A DNA stretch of 55,111 bases, from NCBI GenBank assembly GCA_011390885.1, contig JAABRO010000019.1, positions 1 to 55,111 on the forward strand. Direction: 5' to 3'. Numbering within the stretch: the first letter of the stretch is position 1; each line of letters begins with the position of its first letter. Position numbers and translations under genes: made by a program. Shown here piece by piece: positions 9,122-19,166 of this stretch. The stretch comes from Gemmatimonas sp. GTDB taxonomy: Bacteria; Gemmatimonadota; Gemmatimonadetes; Gemmatimonadales; Gemmatimonadaceae. The notes below the pieces were generated by a model, which saw only the letters and a list, made by a program, of their open reading frames with translations, was not told where the DNA came from and made no database searches.

Positions 9122-9991
9122 ATGCCCCTCCCCGACACGCCTCTCCGTCGCCTCCGGCGACATGCCGCGACGCTGCTCACCCTGCTCCTCGCGCTCCCCG
9201 CCACCGCGCACGCCACCTGGTCCGTCATCGCCGTCGACATGGCGACCGGCCGCGTGGTCATCGCCTCGGCCACCTGCGTGAACCAGAACGACGCCTTCCT
9301 CATGGGCGTGCAGGCCGTGATCGTGCCCGGCAAGGGCGTGGCCGCCTGTCAGGCCGGCGTGGACCGCACGAAGGCCAACCAGATGCTCGTGTACCGCGAG
9401 CTCGAGAAGGGCACCGACCCGGCACGCATCATCGAGATGCTCTCGGCCGACCCCGCGTTCCAGACGCGGCAGTTCGGCATTCTCGACCTGCAGGGGCGGA
9501 GCGCCGGCCACTCCGGCCTCGCCAACGGCTACGTCACGCAGGACGTGCAGGGACGCGTGCCGGGCACGCAGATCTTCTACTCCATCCAGGGCAACATCCT
9601 GCGCACCGGCGACGTGATCCCCAACGCCGAGCGCGCGTTCCTGCAGGCGCGCGGCGCGCTCACCGATCGCGTGATGGCGGCGCTCGAGACGGCCGACCGC
9701 TTCGGTGGCGATTCGCGCTGCGTGTGTCCGCCGCTGCCGCCGGGCGAGGCGCCCCCCGCGATTCCGTGCGAGGGACGCACGAGCTACATCGCGTACATTC
9801 TCATGGCGGAGTCCAGCGACCGCACGGGCACGTCGCACAACGACGGGCAGTACGCCATGTACCTCACCGTCTCGCAGCCCGAGTTTCCCGGCCCCAACGC
9901 CATTCGCCCTGGGGAGAACCTCAATCCGGTGAAGACGTTGCGCACGCGCTACGACGCGTGGCGCGCGAAGCAGCCGCGGAGCTTCCGCTGA
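9122..9991 (+). CDS. Secreted DUF1028 (Ntn-hydrolase-like) protein
   Basis: The start at 9122 gives 289 residues beginning with a positively charged N-terminus and a hydrophobic core (LLTLLLALPATAHA), a signal peptide. The mature part starts TWSVIAVDMATGRVVIASATC, the usual opening of the DUF1028 family, and continues with GVAACQAGVDRTKANQML and the RQFGILDLQG block. DUF1028 proteins have an N-terminal-nucleophile-hydrolase-like fold, but their activity is poorly defined; some sit beside pectin or peptide degradation genes. The stop overlaps the next start by one base (TGATG), so the two genes are translationally coupled. In-frame starts further upstream (8990, 9086) are less likely because they bury the signal peptide. 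Confidence 0.85.
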   Translation: MPLPDTPLRRLRRHAATLLTLLLALPATAHATWSVIAVDMATGRVVIASATCVNQNDAFLMGVQAVIVPGKGVAACQAGVDRTKANQMLVYRELEKGTDPARIIEMLSADPAFQTRQFGILDLQGRSAGHSGLANGYVTQDVQGRVPGTQIFYSIQGNILRTGDVIPNAERAFLQARGALTDRVMAALETADRFGGDSRCVCPPLPPGEAPPAIPCEGRTSYIAYILMAESSDRTGTSHNDGQYAMYLTVSQPEFPGPNAIRPGENLNPVKTLRTRYDAWRAKQPRSFR

Positions 9992-10590
9992 TGCGCGCCC
10001 CGTTCACTCGACACAGTGCGATCGCGACGGTCGCACTGCTGGCGGCCTGTGCCCTGTTCGCGCCGACGGCCCACGCGCAGGGACGCGGCGCTGTGCGCGC
10101 GATGACGCTCACCTCGTCGGCGTTCCCCGACGGCGGCACGATTCCCACGAAGCACACGCAGTCCGGACGCGACGTCTCGCCACCGCTCACGTGGAGCGGC
10201 GCGCCCGACTCGGTGCGCAGCTACGTGCTGCTCGTGCACGATGCGGACGCCGTGACCGCGGACGGCAGCGACCCGCTGCTGCACTGGATGGTCTGGAACA
10301 TCCCCGGGTCGTCCACCTCGCTCCCCGAAGGCGTGCCCTCGGGTGCGCAGCGCGACGGCGGCGTGCGCCAGATGAGCGTGAGCGGCCCGTACTACCGTGG
10401 TCCGGCGGCGCCGAGCAGCGGCCCCGCGCATCACTACGTGTTCGAGCTCTATGCGCTCGACATCACGATCAACGTGCCGGCCGAGGGGATGTCGGCATCG
10501 GCCACGCGCGCGGCGGTGCTGGCCGCGATGAACGGCCATGTGCGCGGCAAGGGGGTGCTCGTGGGGCTGTACAAGCGGCCCATGCCGTGA
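9991..10590 (+). CDS. PEBP family (YbhB/YbcL-like) secreted protein
   Basis: 199 residues with an N-terminal signal peptide (ATVALLAACALFAPTAHAQ). Phosphatidylethanolamine-binding-protein fold motifs are visible: TSSAFPDGGTIP, SGRDVSPPLTWSGAP, HDADAV, LLHWMVWNIP, SGPYYRGPAAP and HHYVFELYALD. These form the small anion-binding pocket of the family. Bacterial YbhB/YbcL-like proteins have few defined roles; kinase inhibition by YbcL is one known example. The gene is coupled to its neighbours on both sides: TGATG with the DUF1028 gene upstream and a GTGA overlap with the oxidoreductase downstream. Confidence 0.88.
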   Translation: MRAPFTRHSAIATVALLAACALFAPTAHAQGRGAVRAMTLTSSAFPDGGTIPTKHTQSGRDVSPPLTWSGAPDSVRSYVLLVHDADAVTADGSDPLLHWMVWNIPGSSTSLPEGVPSGAQRDGGVRQMSVSGPYYRGPAAPSSGPAHHYVFELYALDITINVPAEGMSASATRAAVLAAMNGHVRGKGVLVGLYKRPMP

Positions 10591-11723
10591 CGCTCGACGC
10601 CGTGGCCTGGTGGGCCGGCATCGACGTGCCCGAGCGCGCGCCGCTCGGGGAGGACGTGCACGCCGACGTGTGCGTGGTCGGACTCGGCGGCTCCGGCCTC
10701 TCCGCCGTGCGTGAGGCGCGCGCGCTCGGTGCGCGCGTGATCGGCGTGGACGCCGGTCGAATCGCCGGCGCGGCGGCGGGGCGCAACGGTGGCCTGCTGC
10801 TCGGCGGACTCGCACCGTTCCATCACGACGCCGCCGAGGCGTGGGGCGCGGGTCACGCCACCACGCTGTACCGGCACACGCTCGAGGAACTCGCGCGGAT
10901 GCGTGCCGACACGCCCGACGACACGTGGTGGCGCGGCTCGCTGCGCATTGCCGAGGACGTCGAGGAGCGCCACGACTGCGAACGACAGCTCGCCGTGATG
11001 ACGCGCGACGGGCTGCCGGTGTCGTGGTACGAGGGCCCGGAGGGCGTCGGCCTGCGATTCCCCGCCGACGGCGCATGCCATCCCGTGCGGCGCGTGCTCT
11101 CGCTCGCGGCGCGCGCCGATCACGAAGGGGCCGAACTGCACGAACGCTCGCGCGTGTGTGCCGTGCATCCGGGCGCGGTGGAGCTCGCGAACGGCGCGTG
11201 TGTGCACGCGCCCGTGATCGTGGTGTGCGCCGACGGCGCGCTCGCCACGCTGCTGCCCGCCGCGGCGTCGCGCGTGCGCGCGGTGCGCCTGCAGATGCTC
11301 GCCACCGCGCCGGCCACCGACGTGCGGCTGCCGCAGCCGGTGTACGCGCGCTACGGCTACGACTACTGGCAGCAGCTGCCCGACGGCCGCGTGCTGCTGG
11401 GCGGCGGGCGCGACCACTTCGAGGCCGACGAGTACACCACGATCGACGCGCCGAGCGAGGTGCTGCAGACGTGGCTCGAACGGCGGCTGCGCGAGCGCAT
11501 CGGCACGCGCGCGCCGATCACCCATCGCTGGGCAGCGACGGTGGGCTACACCGCCGACGACCTGCCGGTGACGGAGCCCTTCGCCGACGGCGTGTGGGGC
11601 GTGGGCGGCTACAGCGGCACCGGCAACGTGGTGGGCGCGCTGTGCGCGCGTGGCGCGGTGCGGCGTGCCCTTGGCCATGCCGATGCCTTCCTCGACGCGC
11701 TCGACCTGGCGCGTCTCCCGTAG
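10587..11723 (+). CDS. FAD-dependent oxidoreductase (DAO/DadA-like)
   Basis: 378 residues with a GTG start at 10587 that overlaps the preceding stop by four bases (GTGA). A dinucleotide-binding Rossmann motif lies near the N-terminus (VVGLGGSGLSAVREARALGA), with the expected acidic residue at the end of the second strand (GVDAG), then AAGRNGGLLLGG as in amino-acid oxidase-like flavoproteins. The C-terminal block ATVGYTADDLPVTEPF...GYSGTGNVVGALCARG is the typical second FAD contact of the DAO superfamily. The substrate is probably an amino acid or other amine, but this is inference. The next gene starts 10 bases downstream, so it may be co-transcribed with the malonate genes. Confidence 0.85.
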   Translation: MTLDAVAWWAGIDVPERAPLGEDVHADVCVVGLGGSGLSAVREARALGARVIGVDAGRIAGAAAGRNGGLLLGGLAPFHHDAAEAWGAGHATTLYRHTLEELARMRADTPDDTWWRGSLRIAEDVEERHDCERQLAVMTRDGLPVSWYEGPEGVGLRFPADGACHPVRRVLSLAARADHEGAELHERSRVCAVHPGAVELANGACVHAPVIVVCADGALATLLPAAASRVRAVRLQMLATAPATDVRLPQPVYARYGYDYWQQLPDGRVLLGGGRDHFEADEYTTIDAPSEVLQTWLERRLRERIGTRAPITHRWAATVGYTADDLPVTEPFADGVWGVGGYSGTGNVVGALCARGAVRRALGHADAFLDALDLARLP

Positions 11724-11732
11724 CCCATCGAC

Positions 11733-13232
<1,500 letters not shown>

Positions 13233-13281
13233 TGACGCACGAACCGCGCGCGGCACGAGCGCCCCGCATGGCGAGGCCGGC

Positions 13282-14526
13282 GTGAACCCCGCGCTGCTTT
13301 CCGTGGGCGCGCTGCTGCTCGTGATCGTGGCGAGCTTCGGCACGCGGCTCAACGTGGGCGTGCTCGCCGTGGCGCTGGCGTGGCCGATCGCGCTCTACGG
13401 CGCCGGCTGGAAGGTGGACGCGCTCATGGATGCGTTCCCGTCATCGTTGTTCATCACGCTCGTGGGCGTCACGCTGCTCTTCGGCGTGGCGCAGGCCAAT
13501 GGCACCATGGGCGTGCTCACGCAGCGCGCGCTTGCGCTCAGTGGCGGCCGCGCGTCGCGCCTGCCGCTGCTCTTCTTCGCGCTCGCCTGCGTGGTCAGCA
13601 CGATGGGACCGGGCGCCATTGCCACGCTGGCGCTGCTTGCCCCGCTCGCCATGGCCGCCGGCGCGCGCGCCGGCGTGCCCGCACTGCTCACGGCGCTCAT
13701 GGTGGGCAATGGCGCCAACGCCGGCAACCTGTCGCCGTTCAGCGCGGTGGGGGTGATCGTGGAGGCCGGCATGGTGCGCGCCGACCTCGACGGCCACGAG
13801 TGGACGGTGTGGGCCGCCAACTTCGTGGCGCACGCGCTCGCCGCACTCGCCGCGTGGGCGCTTTTCGGCGGGCCGCGCCTCGCGGCGGCCACCGACTCGG
13901 TGTCCCTCGAAGCGGCGCAACCGTTCGACCGCGCGCACCGGATCACGCTGGCGGTCGGTGCGGCGTGGGTGCTCGCCGTGGTGCTGTTCAAGGTGAACCT
14001 GGGCTTCGCGGCCTTCGCCGCCGCCGCGCTGCTCGTGCTCGTGCGCGCCGGTGACGACACGGAGATGCTCAAGCGCGTGCCGTGGGGCGTGATCGTGATG
14101 GTGTGCGGCGTGAGCGTGCTCATCGGCGTGCTCGACGGCACCGGCGGCATGGACCTCTTCACCACGCTGCTCGCGCGCATCGCGTCGCCGGAGACCGTGA
14201 ACGGCACCATCGCGTTCGTGACCGGCGCCATTTCCACGTACAGCTCCACATCGGGCGTGGTGTATCCCACGTTCCTGCCCACCGTGCCCGGCATCGTGGA
14301 GAAACTCGGCGGCGGCAACCCGCTCGAGATCGCGCTCAGCATCAACGTGGGCGCGGCGCTGGTGGACGTCTCGCCGCTGTCGACGCTCGGCGCGCTGTGC
14401 ATTGCCGCGCTGCCAGCCGGTCAGGACCCGCGGCCGCTCTTCCGCAGCCTGCTCACCTGGGGCTTTTCGATGACCGTGACGGGCGCGCTCTTCTGTCAGC
14501 TCTTCATCGGGTGGTTCGCGCGGTAG
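13282..14526 (+). CDS. matC: MatC-like dicarboxylate (malonate) carrier
   Basis: Integral membrane protein of 414 residues with about 11-12 hydrophobic segments. The GTG start at 13282 has GAGG about seven bases upstream; the frame is open further upstream but runs over matB. Two repeated halves show MatC-type motifs: SLFITLVGVTLLFGVAQANGT and GNGANAGNLSPFSAVGVI in the first, CGVSVLIGVLDGTGGMDLF, STYSSTSGVVYPTFLP and ALVDVSPLSTLGAL in the second. It lies 49 bases after the MatB-like gene, so the pair would import and activate malonate. The gene ends 34 bases before the convergent arsR. Confidence 0.82.
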   Translation: MNPALLSVGALLLVIVASFGTRLNVGVLAVALAWPIALYGAGWKVDALMDAFPSSLFITLVGVTLLFGVAQANGTMGVLTQRALALSGGRASRLPLLFFALACVVSTMGPGAIATLALLAPLAMAAGARAGVPALLTALMVGNGANAGNLSPFSAVGVIVEAGMVRADLDGHEWTVWAANFVAHALAALAAWALFGGPRLAAATDSVSLEAAQPFDRAHRITLAVGAAWVLAVVLFKVNLGFAAFAAAALLVLVRAGDDTEMLKRVPWGVIVMVCGVSVLIGVLDGTGGMDLFTTLLARIASPETVNGTIAFVTGAISTYSSTSGVVYPTFLPTVPGIVEKLGGGNPLEIALSINVGAALVDVSPLSTLGALCIAALPAGQDPRPLFRSLLTWGFSMTVTGALFCQLFIGWFAR

Positions 14527-14560
14527 CCGCGTGCGCGCGCCGCCGTTCAGCGCGCGACGC

Positions 14561-14917
14561 TCAGCGCGCGCCGCTGACCACCCGCCGCACCGCCTGAACG
14601 TCGTCCTCGAGCCGGTCGCACATGAGCGCGCACAGCGCCAGCACCCGCTCGTCGGCCAGCGCATAGTACACGAACAGCCCCTGCCGCCGGCGACTCACGA
14701 AGCCGGCCGCGTGCAACTGCTGCAGGTGCTTGGACAGGTTGCCCTGCGACAGCCCGGTGCGCTCGACGAGCTCGGTGACGGTGCGCTCCCCCGGCTCGAG
14801 GGCGTGCAGGATGGAGAGTCGCGCTGGCTCGGCGAGCGCGCGAAACCGGCCGGCCACGAGCGAGAGCAGCTCGGGTGTGGGGGCGCGTTCGAGGCGGGCG
14901 GTGGAATCGAGGGCCAT
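14561..14917 (-). CDS. ArsR/SmtB-family winged-helix repressor
   Basis: 118 residues with a single winged helix-turn-helix: LAEPARLSILHAL, then TVTELVERTGLSQGNLSKHLQQLHAAGFV (about 46-75) as recognition region, and the wing RRRQGLFVYYAL. Two cysteines four residues apart sit in the C-terminal helix (Cys96 and Cys100). ArsR proteins of the BigR/SqrR group sense persulfide through paired cysteines, though at different positions, so thiol sensing here is only a guess. As last gene of the sulfur operon it is the likely local regulator. The nearby hairpin at 14942-14973 and the dyad at 19167-19192 are candidate sites. Confidence 0.88.
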   Translation of the reverse strand: MALDSTARLERAPTPELLSLVAGRFRALAEPARLSILHALEPGERTVTELVERTGLSQGNLSKHLQQLHAAGFVSRRRQGLFVYYALADERVLALCALMCDRLEDDVQAVRRVVSGAR

Positions 14918-14941
14918 GGAAACGAAAGCTAGACGCGATGC

Positions 14942-14973
14942 GGCGGCCGCGGCACCGGGGTGCCGCGGCCGCC
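14942..14973 (-). terminator. Perfect 15-bp hairpin between yeeE and arsR
   Basis: Arms 14942-14956 and 14959-14973 are exact inverse complements around two G bases (core GCGGCCGCGGCACC). The hairpin lies 26 bases past the second yeeE stop and 25 bases ahead of the arsR start. On the minus strand it is followed by GCTTTCGTTTCC, a moderately U-rich stretch. It may attenuate readthrough into arsR, or it may be an operator. It is unusually long and perfect for this window. Confidence 0.6.
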
Positions 14974-14998
14974 CAACCGACGCCGCGATGTCACACGC

Positions 14999-15538
14999 TC
15001 ACCCATGCTTGCGCACGTCCGTGGGCAGCCACGTGATGACCGCGATGAACAGCACGCCCACCCCGATCGCCAGCGGCACCACGGGCACGTGCAGCACATC
15101 GGCCAGGGTGATCTTGCCGAAGTCCATGACCGACACCAGCGGTTCGATGAGCGTGGTGTACACCAGCGTGAAGAGCAGCGCGCCGGCCACGCCACCGAGC
15201 AGCGCGAACAGCGCGTCGCGACGTCCCTCACCGATGCCCACCGCGCACGTACCGGGGCAGTAGCCGCTCAGCGCGAAGCCCACGCCGAACACGAGGCCGC
15301 CGAGCAGCACGCCCACCACATACGTGGGCTTGATGCTGAAGTGGAGCGCGTCCGGCATCACGAGCGAGAGCGAGTACACCAGCATCATGCCCACGGCGAT
15401 CGTCATGGCCATGAACTTGATGATCGACAGGTTCTCGAGCCGCAGGTTGGCGGCGATCGCTGCCGGGCTCGAGGCCCGGATGCGCTGGATGAGCAGGCCC
15501 ATCGCCACGCCGATGAACAGTGCGTAGACGTTCTTCAT
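14999..15538 (-). CDS. YeeE/YedE-family transporter, half-size (second subunit)
   Basis: 179-residue membrane protein (start 15538, MKNVYALF) with about four to five hydrophobic segments. The family signature SGYCPGTCAVGIGEGRRDA contains Cys94 and Cys98. YeeE/YedE proteins import thiosulfate or related sulfur species, passing the anion along conserved cysteines. This is the second half of a split pair: the gene just upstream carries the other signature, and the two reading frames are two bases apart. Their position after three sulfur-oxidation genes supports a role in sulfur compound transport. Confidence 0.88.
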   Translation of the reverse strand: MKNVYALFIGVAMGLLIQRIRASSPAAIAANLRLENLSIIKFMAMTIAVGMMLVYSLSLVMPDALHFSIKPTYVVGVLLGGLVFGVGFALSGYCPGTCAVGIGEGRRDALFALLGGVAGALLFTLVYTTLIEPLVSVMDFGKITLADVLHVPVVPLAIGVGVLFIAVITWLPTDVRKHG

Positions 15539-15540
15539 GG

Positions 15541-16098
15541 TCAGCGTCCTCCTGTCTTCGCCGCGTTGAGCAGCTTGGCCGTGCCGATGCCGGTGGCGAA
15601 CACGCCCGCCGCGAAGATGAAGCCGCTCACCGAGAGCTGCGTCATGCCGGAGATGATGTGACCGCTGGTGCAGCCGCCGGCGATGCGCGCGCCGAACACG
15701 ATGAGCATGCCCCCGATGAAGGCGTCGCGATACCGCTTGGCCGGCGTGGTCTCCGCCGGGTGCGTGGCTTCCATCTTGGGCGCCTTCACGCGATCGAAGC
15801 GCGCGCCGATGATGCCGCCCACGACGAGGCCGAGCAGGATGAAGGTTTCGGGGACGAGAATCGACCCCATCTTCACCAGGTAGGGGTTCTCCGCGGCGTA
15901 GCCGGGCGCGACGGCGCGCATCGCTTCGCCGATGATGCGCGGGTACGTGCCCGACACGCCGATCGGTCCCCAGGCAATGATCGACAGCACGCCGACCACG
16001 CCGAAGAGGATGCCGAGCGACGCCCACGGGGGCAGCTTGCCCGAGCGCTCGGCCGCGACGGACGCGGAAGAGTTGGTGACAGTGGCAGCGAACGACAT
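15541..16098 (-). CDS. YeeE/YedE-family transporter, half-size (first subunit)
   Basis: 185-residue membrane protein. It has a short hydrophilic N-terminus and then hydrophobic segments (LGILFGVVGVLSIIAW, FILLGLVVGGIIGA, FIGGMLIVFGARIAGG). The signature GGCTSGHIISGMTQLSVSG carries Cys143, the expected sulfur-relay cysteine of the YeeE/YedE family. It is followed two bases later by the partner half with the GYCPGTC signature, a PmpA/PmpB-like arrangement. The likely role is movement of thiosulfate or sulfane sulfur across the inner membrane; the direction and exact substrate are not visible. Confidence 0.9.
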   Translation of the reverse strand: MSFAATVTNSSASVAAERSGKLPPWASLGILFGVVGVLSIIAWGPIGVSGTYPRIIGEAMRAVAPGYAAENPYLVKMGSILVPETFILLGLVVGGIIGARFDRVKAPKMEATHPAETTPAKRYRDAFIGGMLIVFGARIAGGCTSGHIISGMTQLSVSGFIFAAGVFATGIGTAKLLNAAKTGGR

Positions 16099-16129
16099 CG
16101 TCGCAGTTCTCCTGACGGGGGTGACGGGA

Positions 16130-16813
16130 CTACTTCACGGGCGCGGGCACTTGCCGCGCATCCGGGATGAATCGGTCTGCGTACGGCATGCGCACGGCGC
16201 GCAGGCCGGCGGCGTCGAGCGTGGTGGTATCGGGGATCACGTCGTTGGCCGCGAGCAGGTACGCCGTGAGCGCGTAGACCTGGTCGTCGGTGAGCGAGCC
16301 GGGCGCCGTGAGCGGCATGGCGCGCTTGATGTAGTCGAAGATCGTGGTGGCGTACGGCCAGTAGTTGCCGATGGTGGGCACGATCTTCGGGTCGGTCGCG
16401 AACTTGAAATCCTCGCCTGCGGGATCGCGCCCGATGAGCGCCGGGTAGGCGGGGAGCATGCCCTCGCCGCGCTGCCCGTGGCACATGGCGCACTGCGCCT
16501 TGTAGAGCGCATTGCCGTCGGACACCGAGCCGCGGCCCGCGGGCAACTCCGCGCCGGTGTCGCCGACATCGAGATCGATGCGCGCGATGTGCGCCGATGT
16601 CGCGCTCGCACCGAGGCCGTACGCTCGGCCCGCGCCCGGGCCACCGGGGACCGCGCCGGCATCGTAATCGGCGAAGGTGGGGCGCATGCTCGCGGACGCA
16701 TCACTCGCACCGGCGGCAGTGGCAGCCCCCTCGCCCGCGCCGCTGCGCGGTGCCTCGCACGCCCCGAGCGCCACGAGGGTGAGAAGTGCCGCGGAAATGG
16801 AGACGATGCGCAT
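16130..16813 (-). CDS. Lipoprotein monohaem cytochrome c (SoxD/SorB-like)
   Basis: 227 residues, start at 16813, two bases after the stop of the sulfite dehydrogenase gene. A lipobox (LVALGAC, Cys19) predicts a membrane-anchored periplasmic protein. One haem site, CAMCH (Cys108, Cys111, His112), is followed by PALIGRDP, IGNYWPYATTIFDYIKRAMP and SLTDDQVYALTAYLL. This second half is characteristic of the haem subunit that pairs with SoxC/SorA sulfite dehydrogenases, with the Met in RAMP as probable sixth ligand. It should pass electrons from the molybdopterin subunit to the respiratory chain. Confidence 0.9.
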   Translation of the reverse strand: MRIVSISAALLTLVALGACEAPRSGAGEGAATAAGASDASASMRPTFADYDAGAVPGGPGAGRAYGLGASATSAHIARIDLDVGDTGAELPAGRGSVSDGNALYKAQCAMCHGQRGEGMLPAYPALIGRDPAGEDFKFATDPKIVPTIGNYWPYATTIFDYIKRAMPLTAPGSLTDDQVYALTAYLLAANDVIPDTTTLDAAGLRAVRMPYADRFIPDARQVPAPVK

Positions 16814-16815
16814 GG

Positions 16816-18141
16816 TCACGTCTCCCCGTGGAAGAACACCGACCCGTCGCGCTGCACCGTCCAGCCAAGGATCTGGTTGAAGTGGTAGTCGGTGCCCAGC
16901 CCGCGTCGCTCGATGAGCGCAGTGCGTGTGGGCTGCACCGCTCCCGTCTCGTCGGTGGCGCGGCTGAGCAGCACGGTCTCGTCGCCCGTCCAGTTCCACA
17001 TGTACTGAAAGCGCACCGTGCTCTTCGGCAGCGATTCGCCGAGCAGGTCGGCGTCGTGCCAGGTGCGTCCCGCGTCGGTGCTCACTTCCACGCGGGTGAC
17101 GCGTCCGTGTCCGCTCCACGCGATGCCGTTCACCGCGTGCCATCCCTTCGCGCTGAGCGTGGCGGGGTGTGACGGACTCGTGATGATCGACTTCACGTCC
17201 ACCGCGAAGGTGAACATCTCGGCGGTGCCGTTGGGGAGCGGATCGGTGTACTTGGCCGTCTCCCAGCGCGTCATCCACGGCCGGGTGCCGAGCTCGATGC
17301 GTCGGATCCACTTCACGTTGATGTTGCCTTCCCATCCCGGGAGCACCAGGCGCAGCGGATACCCTTGTGCCGGACGGAGTGGCTCGCCGTTCTGCGCCCA
17401 CACGATGATCGCATCGTCCCACGCCTTGGCGATCGGCACGGAGCGCGCGAGCAGGCAGGCGTCGCCGCCTTCGGCGAGGAACCACGTGGCCTCGGGCTTC
17501 ACGCCCGCCTCGCGCAGCAGCGTGGCGAGCGGCACGCCGGTGTACTCCGACGTGCTCACCATGCCCGACACGCTCTGCGCCGTCATGTCGGGCTTGGGCG
17601 CACGGTACGACGCGCGGCCATTGCCGGAGCACTCGATGAAGTGCGTGCGCACGACCTGCGGCAGCCGCTTGATGTCCTGCACGGAGAAGACGAGCGGTCG
17701 CTCGACGAGCCCGTGAATGGTGAGCGTGTGCTTGTCGGGATCGAGCGCGGGGATGCCGGCGTGGTGGCGCTCGAAGTGCAGGTCGGCGGGGGTGATCGAG
17801 CCGGTGAGGTGCTGCAGCGGCGTGAGCGAGCGCCCCACGGTCTCCCCGGTGGGGCCTCGCGCTGCGGTCACAAAGGGCGAGCGCGCGCCGAGCGAGGAGG
17901 TGGAGGCACCCTGCAGCTTGGTGGCGTCGGCGGGCACCGTGGGACGCGCGGCGGCCGCGGGGCTCTGGCCCTCGAGGGTGGCCGGGAGGCCGGCGAACAC
18001 GGCGCCGCCCACCATGCCGGCGGCGCCGGCGAGCATCTCGCGTCGGGTCAGCGCGGGAGCGGTCGTGGATCCGCCGGGCGCAGACGGCGCGGCACGCGGC
18101 GGGTCGTGCTCCTGCGGGGTGTGATCGCGGGGCGAGGACAT
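16816..18141 (-). CDS. soxC: Molybdopterin sulfite dehydrogenase subunit (SoxC/SorA type)
   Basis: Periplasmic sulfite-oxidase-family enzyme, 441 residues from the start at 18141. The twin-arginine signal LTRREMLAGAAGM is at about 31-43, as expected for export of a folded molybdoenzyme. The Mo-pterin domain shows FIECSGNGR with the Mo-ligating Cys171, and the dimerisation domain shows WAQNGEPLRPAQGYPLRLVLPGWEG, IKWI-like IRRIELG and GIAWSGHGRVTRVEVSTDAG. SoxC and SorA are hard to separate by eye; the downstream haem partner fits either. The gene lies between two cytochrome c genes with gaps of 2 and 10 bases, so it is part of one operon. Confidence 0.92.
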   Translation of the reverse strand: MSSPRDHTPQEHDPPRAAPSAPGGSTTAPALTRREMLAGAAGMVGGAVFAGLPATLEGQSPAAAARPTVPADATKLQGASTSSLGARSPFVTAARGPTGETVGRSLTPLQHLTGSITPADLHFERHHAGIPALDPDKHTLTIHGLVERPLVFSVQDIKRLPQVVRTHFIECSGNGRASYRAPKPDMTAQSVSGMVSTSEYTGVPLATLLREAGVKPEATWFLAEGGDACLLARSVPIAKAWDDAIIVWAQNGEPLRPAQGYPLRLVLPGWEGNINVKWIRRIELGTRPWMTRWETAKYTDPLPNGTAEMFTFAVDVKSIITSPSHPATLSAKGWHAVNGIAWSGHGRVTRVEVSTDAGRTWHDADLLGESLPKSTVRFQYMWNWTGDETVLLSRATDETGAVQPTRTALIERRGLGTDYHFNQILGWTVQRDGSVFFHGET

Positions 18142-18151
18142 GCGCCGCGTC

Positions 18152-19123
18152 CTACTGCCCGCGACGGCCGACGACCGGCGGATTGGGCACGATCGCCCGC
18201 TCGGGCGTCGCACGCGGCAAAAGCGGAGGCGGCCGATAGGCCTCGTGCCCGTTCGTGTTGTAGGGCACGTCCTTGGGCGCACCGCCCATGGGCCAGTCGA
18301 GCTCCTTGCCCGGCGAGTCGGGACGCGGATGCGAGTTCACGAAGGCCGCGAGGTCGAACGCTTCCTGCGGCGTGAGCGTCCCCGGTGCCGTCTGCGGCAT
18401 GTTGTGGTAGATGAAGCTCGCCGCGCGCTCCTCGCGCGTCATCGACGCGCCCACGGAGTATGACTTGGGCCCCCACAGCGGCGGGAAGACGCCGGGCTGC
18501 CCCTGCCCGTCCGGCATGTGACAAGTGACGCAGGTCTTGCTCACGTAGAGCTCGGCGCCGCGCGAGGCGTCACCGTCGAGGGTGTCCTTCATGGACACGA
18601 GTCCGTCGGCGCCCTCGATCTTGGTGCCCACGGGCACGTCCTTCGAGATGAACGCGAGATACGCGAGGATGTCCGTCATTTCCCGGCTTTCGACGGGAAG
18701 CGAGTTGCCAGCGAGCGAGCGGGTGAAGCAGTAGTTCACGCGGTCCGCGAGGCCGATGACGGTGCCGGATCGCGGCATGTACTTGGGAAAGCGCGCGTGC
18801 GAGCCGGTGAGCGGCCCAGCGGTGACCTTGATGCCATCACCCTGGTGGCAGCTGACGCACTGCATGCGGCCGGTGGCGTAGTCCGGCAGGCTGTCCGTGG
18901 GGTGGCGGAGCAGGTAGAGGCCGCGCTTGATCGAGGCCCCCATGGAGTCGTTCGGGATGTCCGCTTCGCGCGGCGGCTTCCACGACGCCTCGGTGAAGAT
19001 CACCGCGCGCTCATCGGCGACGGGGGCGGGGGGTTGGTCGGTGCTGCCGGCGCAGGCGGCGATCGACACGGACGCCGCGACGAGCGCCAGCGTCAGCGCT
19101 GGGGCCACGATCTGTGGGCGCAT
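18152..19123 (-). CDS. tsdA: Dihaem cytochrome c, thiosulfate dehydrogenase (TsdA)-like
   Basis: 323 residues. An N-terminal hydrophobic stretch ends in a lipobox-like SIAAC (Cys24). Two haem sites are present: CVSCH (89-93) and CVTCH (198-202). Between them is the TsdA-type block LADRVNYCFTRSLAGNSLP, in which Cys132 corresponds to the cysteine that ligates the active-site haem in TsdA, then SREMTDILAYLAFISKDVPVG. TsdA joins two thiosulfates to tetrathionate and passes electrons on. The C-terminal tail after the second haem domain is long and proline-rich. It is first gene of the sulfur operon. A more distant SoxA-like role is the alternative. Confidence 0.85.
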   Translation of the reverse strand: MRPQIVAPALTLALVAASVSIAACAGSTDQPPAPVADERAVIFTEASWKPPREADIPNDSMGASIKRGLYLLRHPTDSLPDYATGRMQCVSCHQGDGIKVTAGPLTGSHARFPKYMPRSGTVIGLADRVNYCFTRSLAGNSLPVESREMTDILAYLAFISKDVPVGTKIEGADGLVSMKDTLDGDASRGAELYVSKTCVTCHMPDGQGQPGVFPPLWGPKSYSVGASMTREERAASFIYHNMPQTAPGTLTPQEAFDLAAFVNSHPRPDSPGKELDWPMGGAPKDVPYNTNGHEAYRPPPLLPRATPERAIVPNPPVVGRRGQ

Positions 19124-19166
19124 GGGAGGGAACCTCGGAGGGGGGAGTGGAGGGGGCCCTTCGATT

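Noticed and set aside
14527-14560. Tandem CAGCGCGCG motif between matC and arsR as a terminator
   Set aside because: It is a short direct repeat in GC-rich sequence and does not make a stable hairpin with a U-tract.
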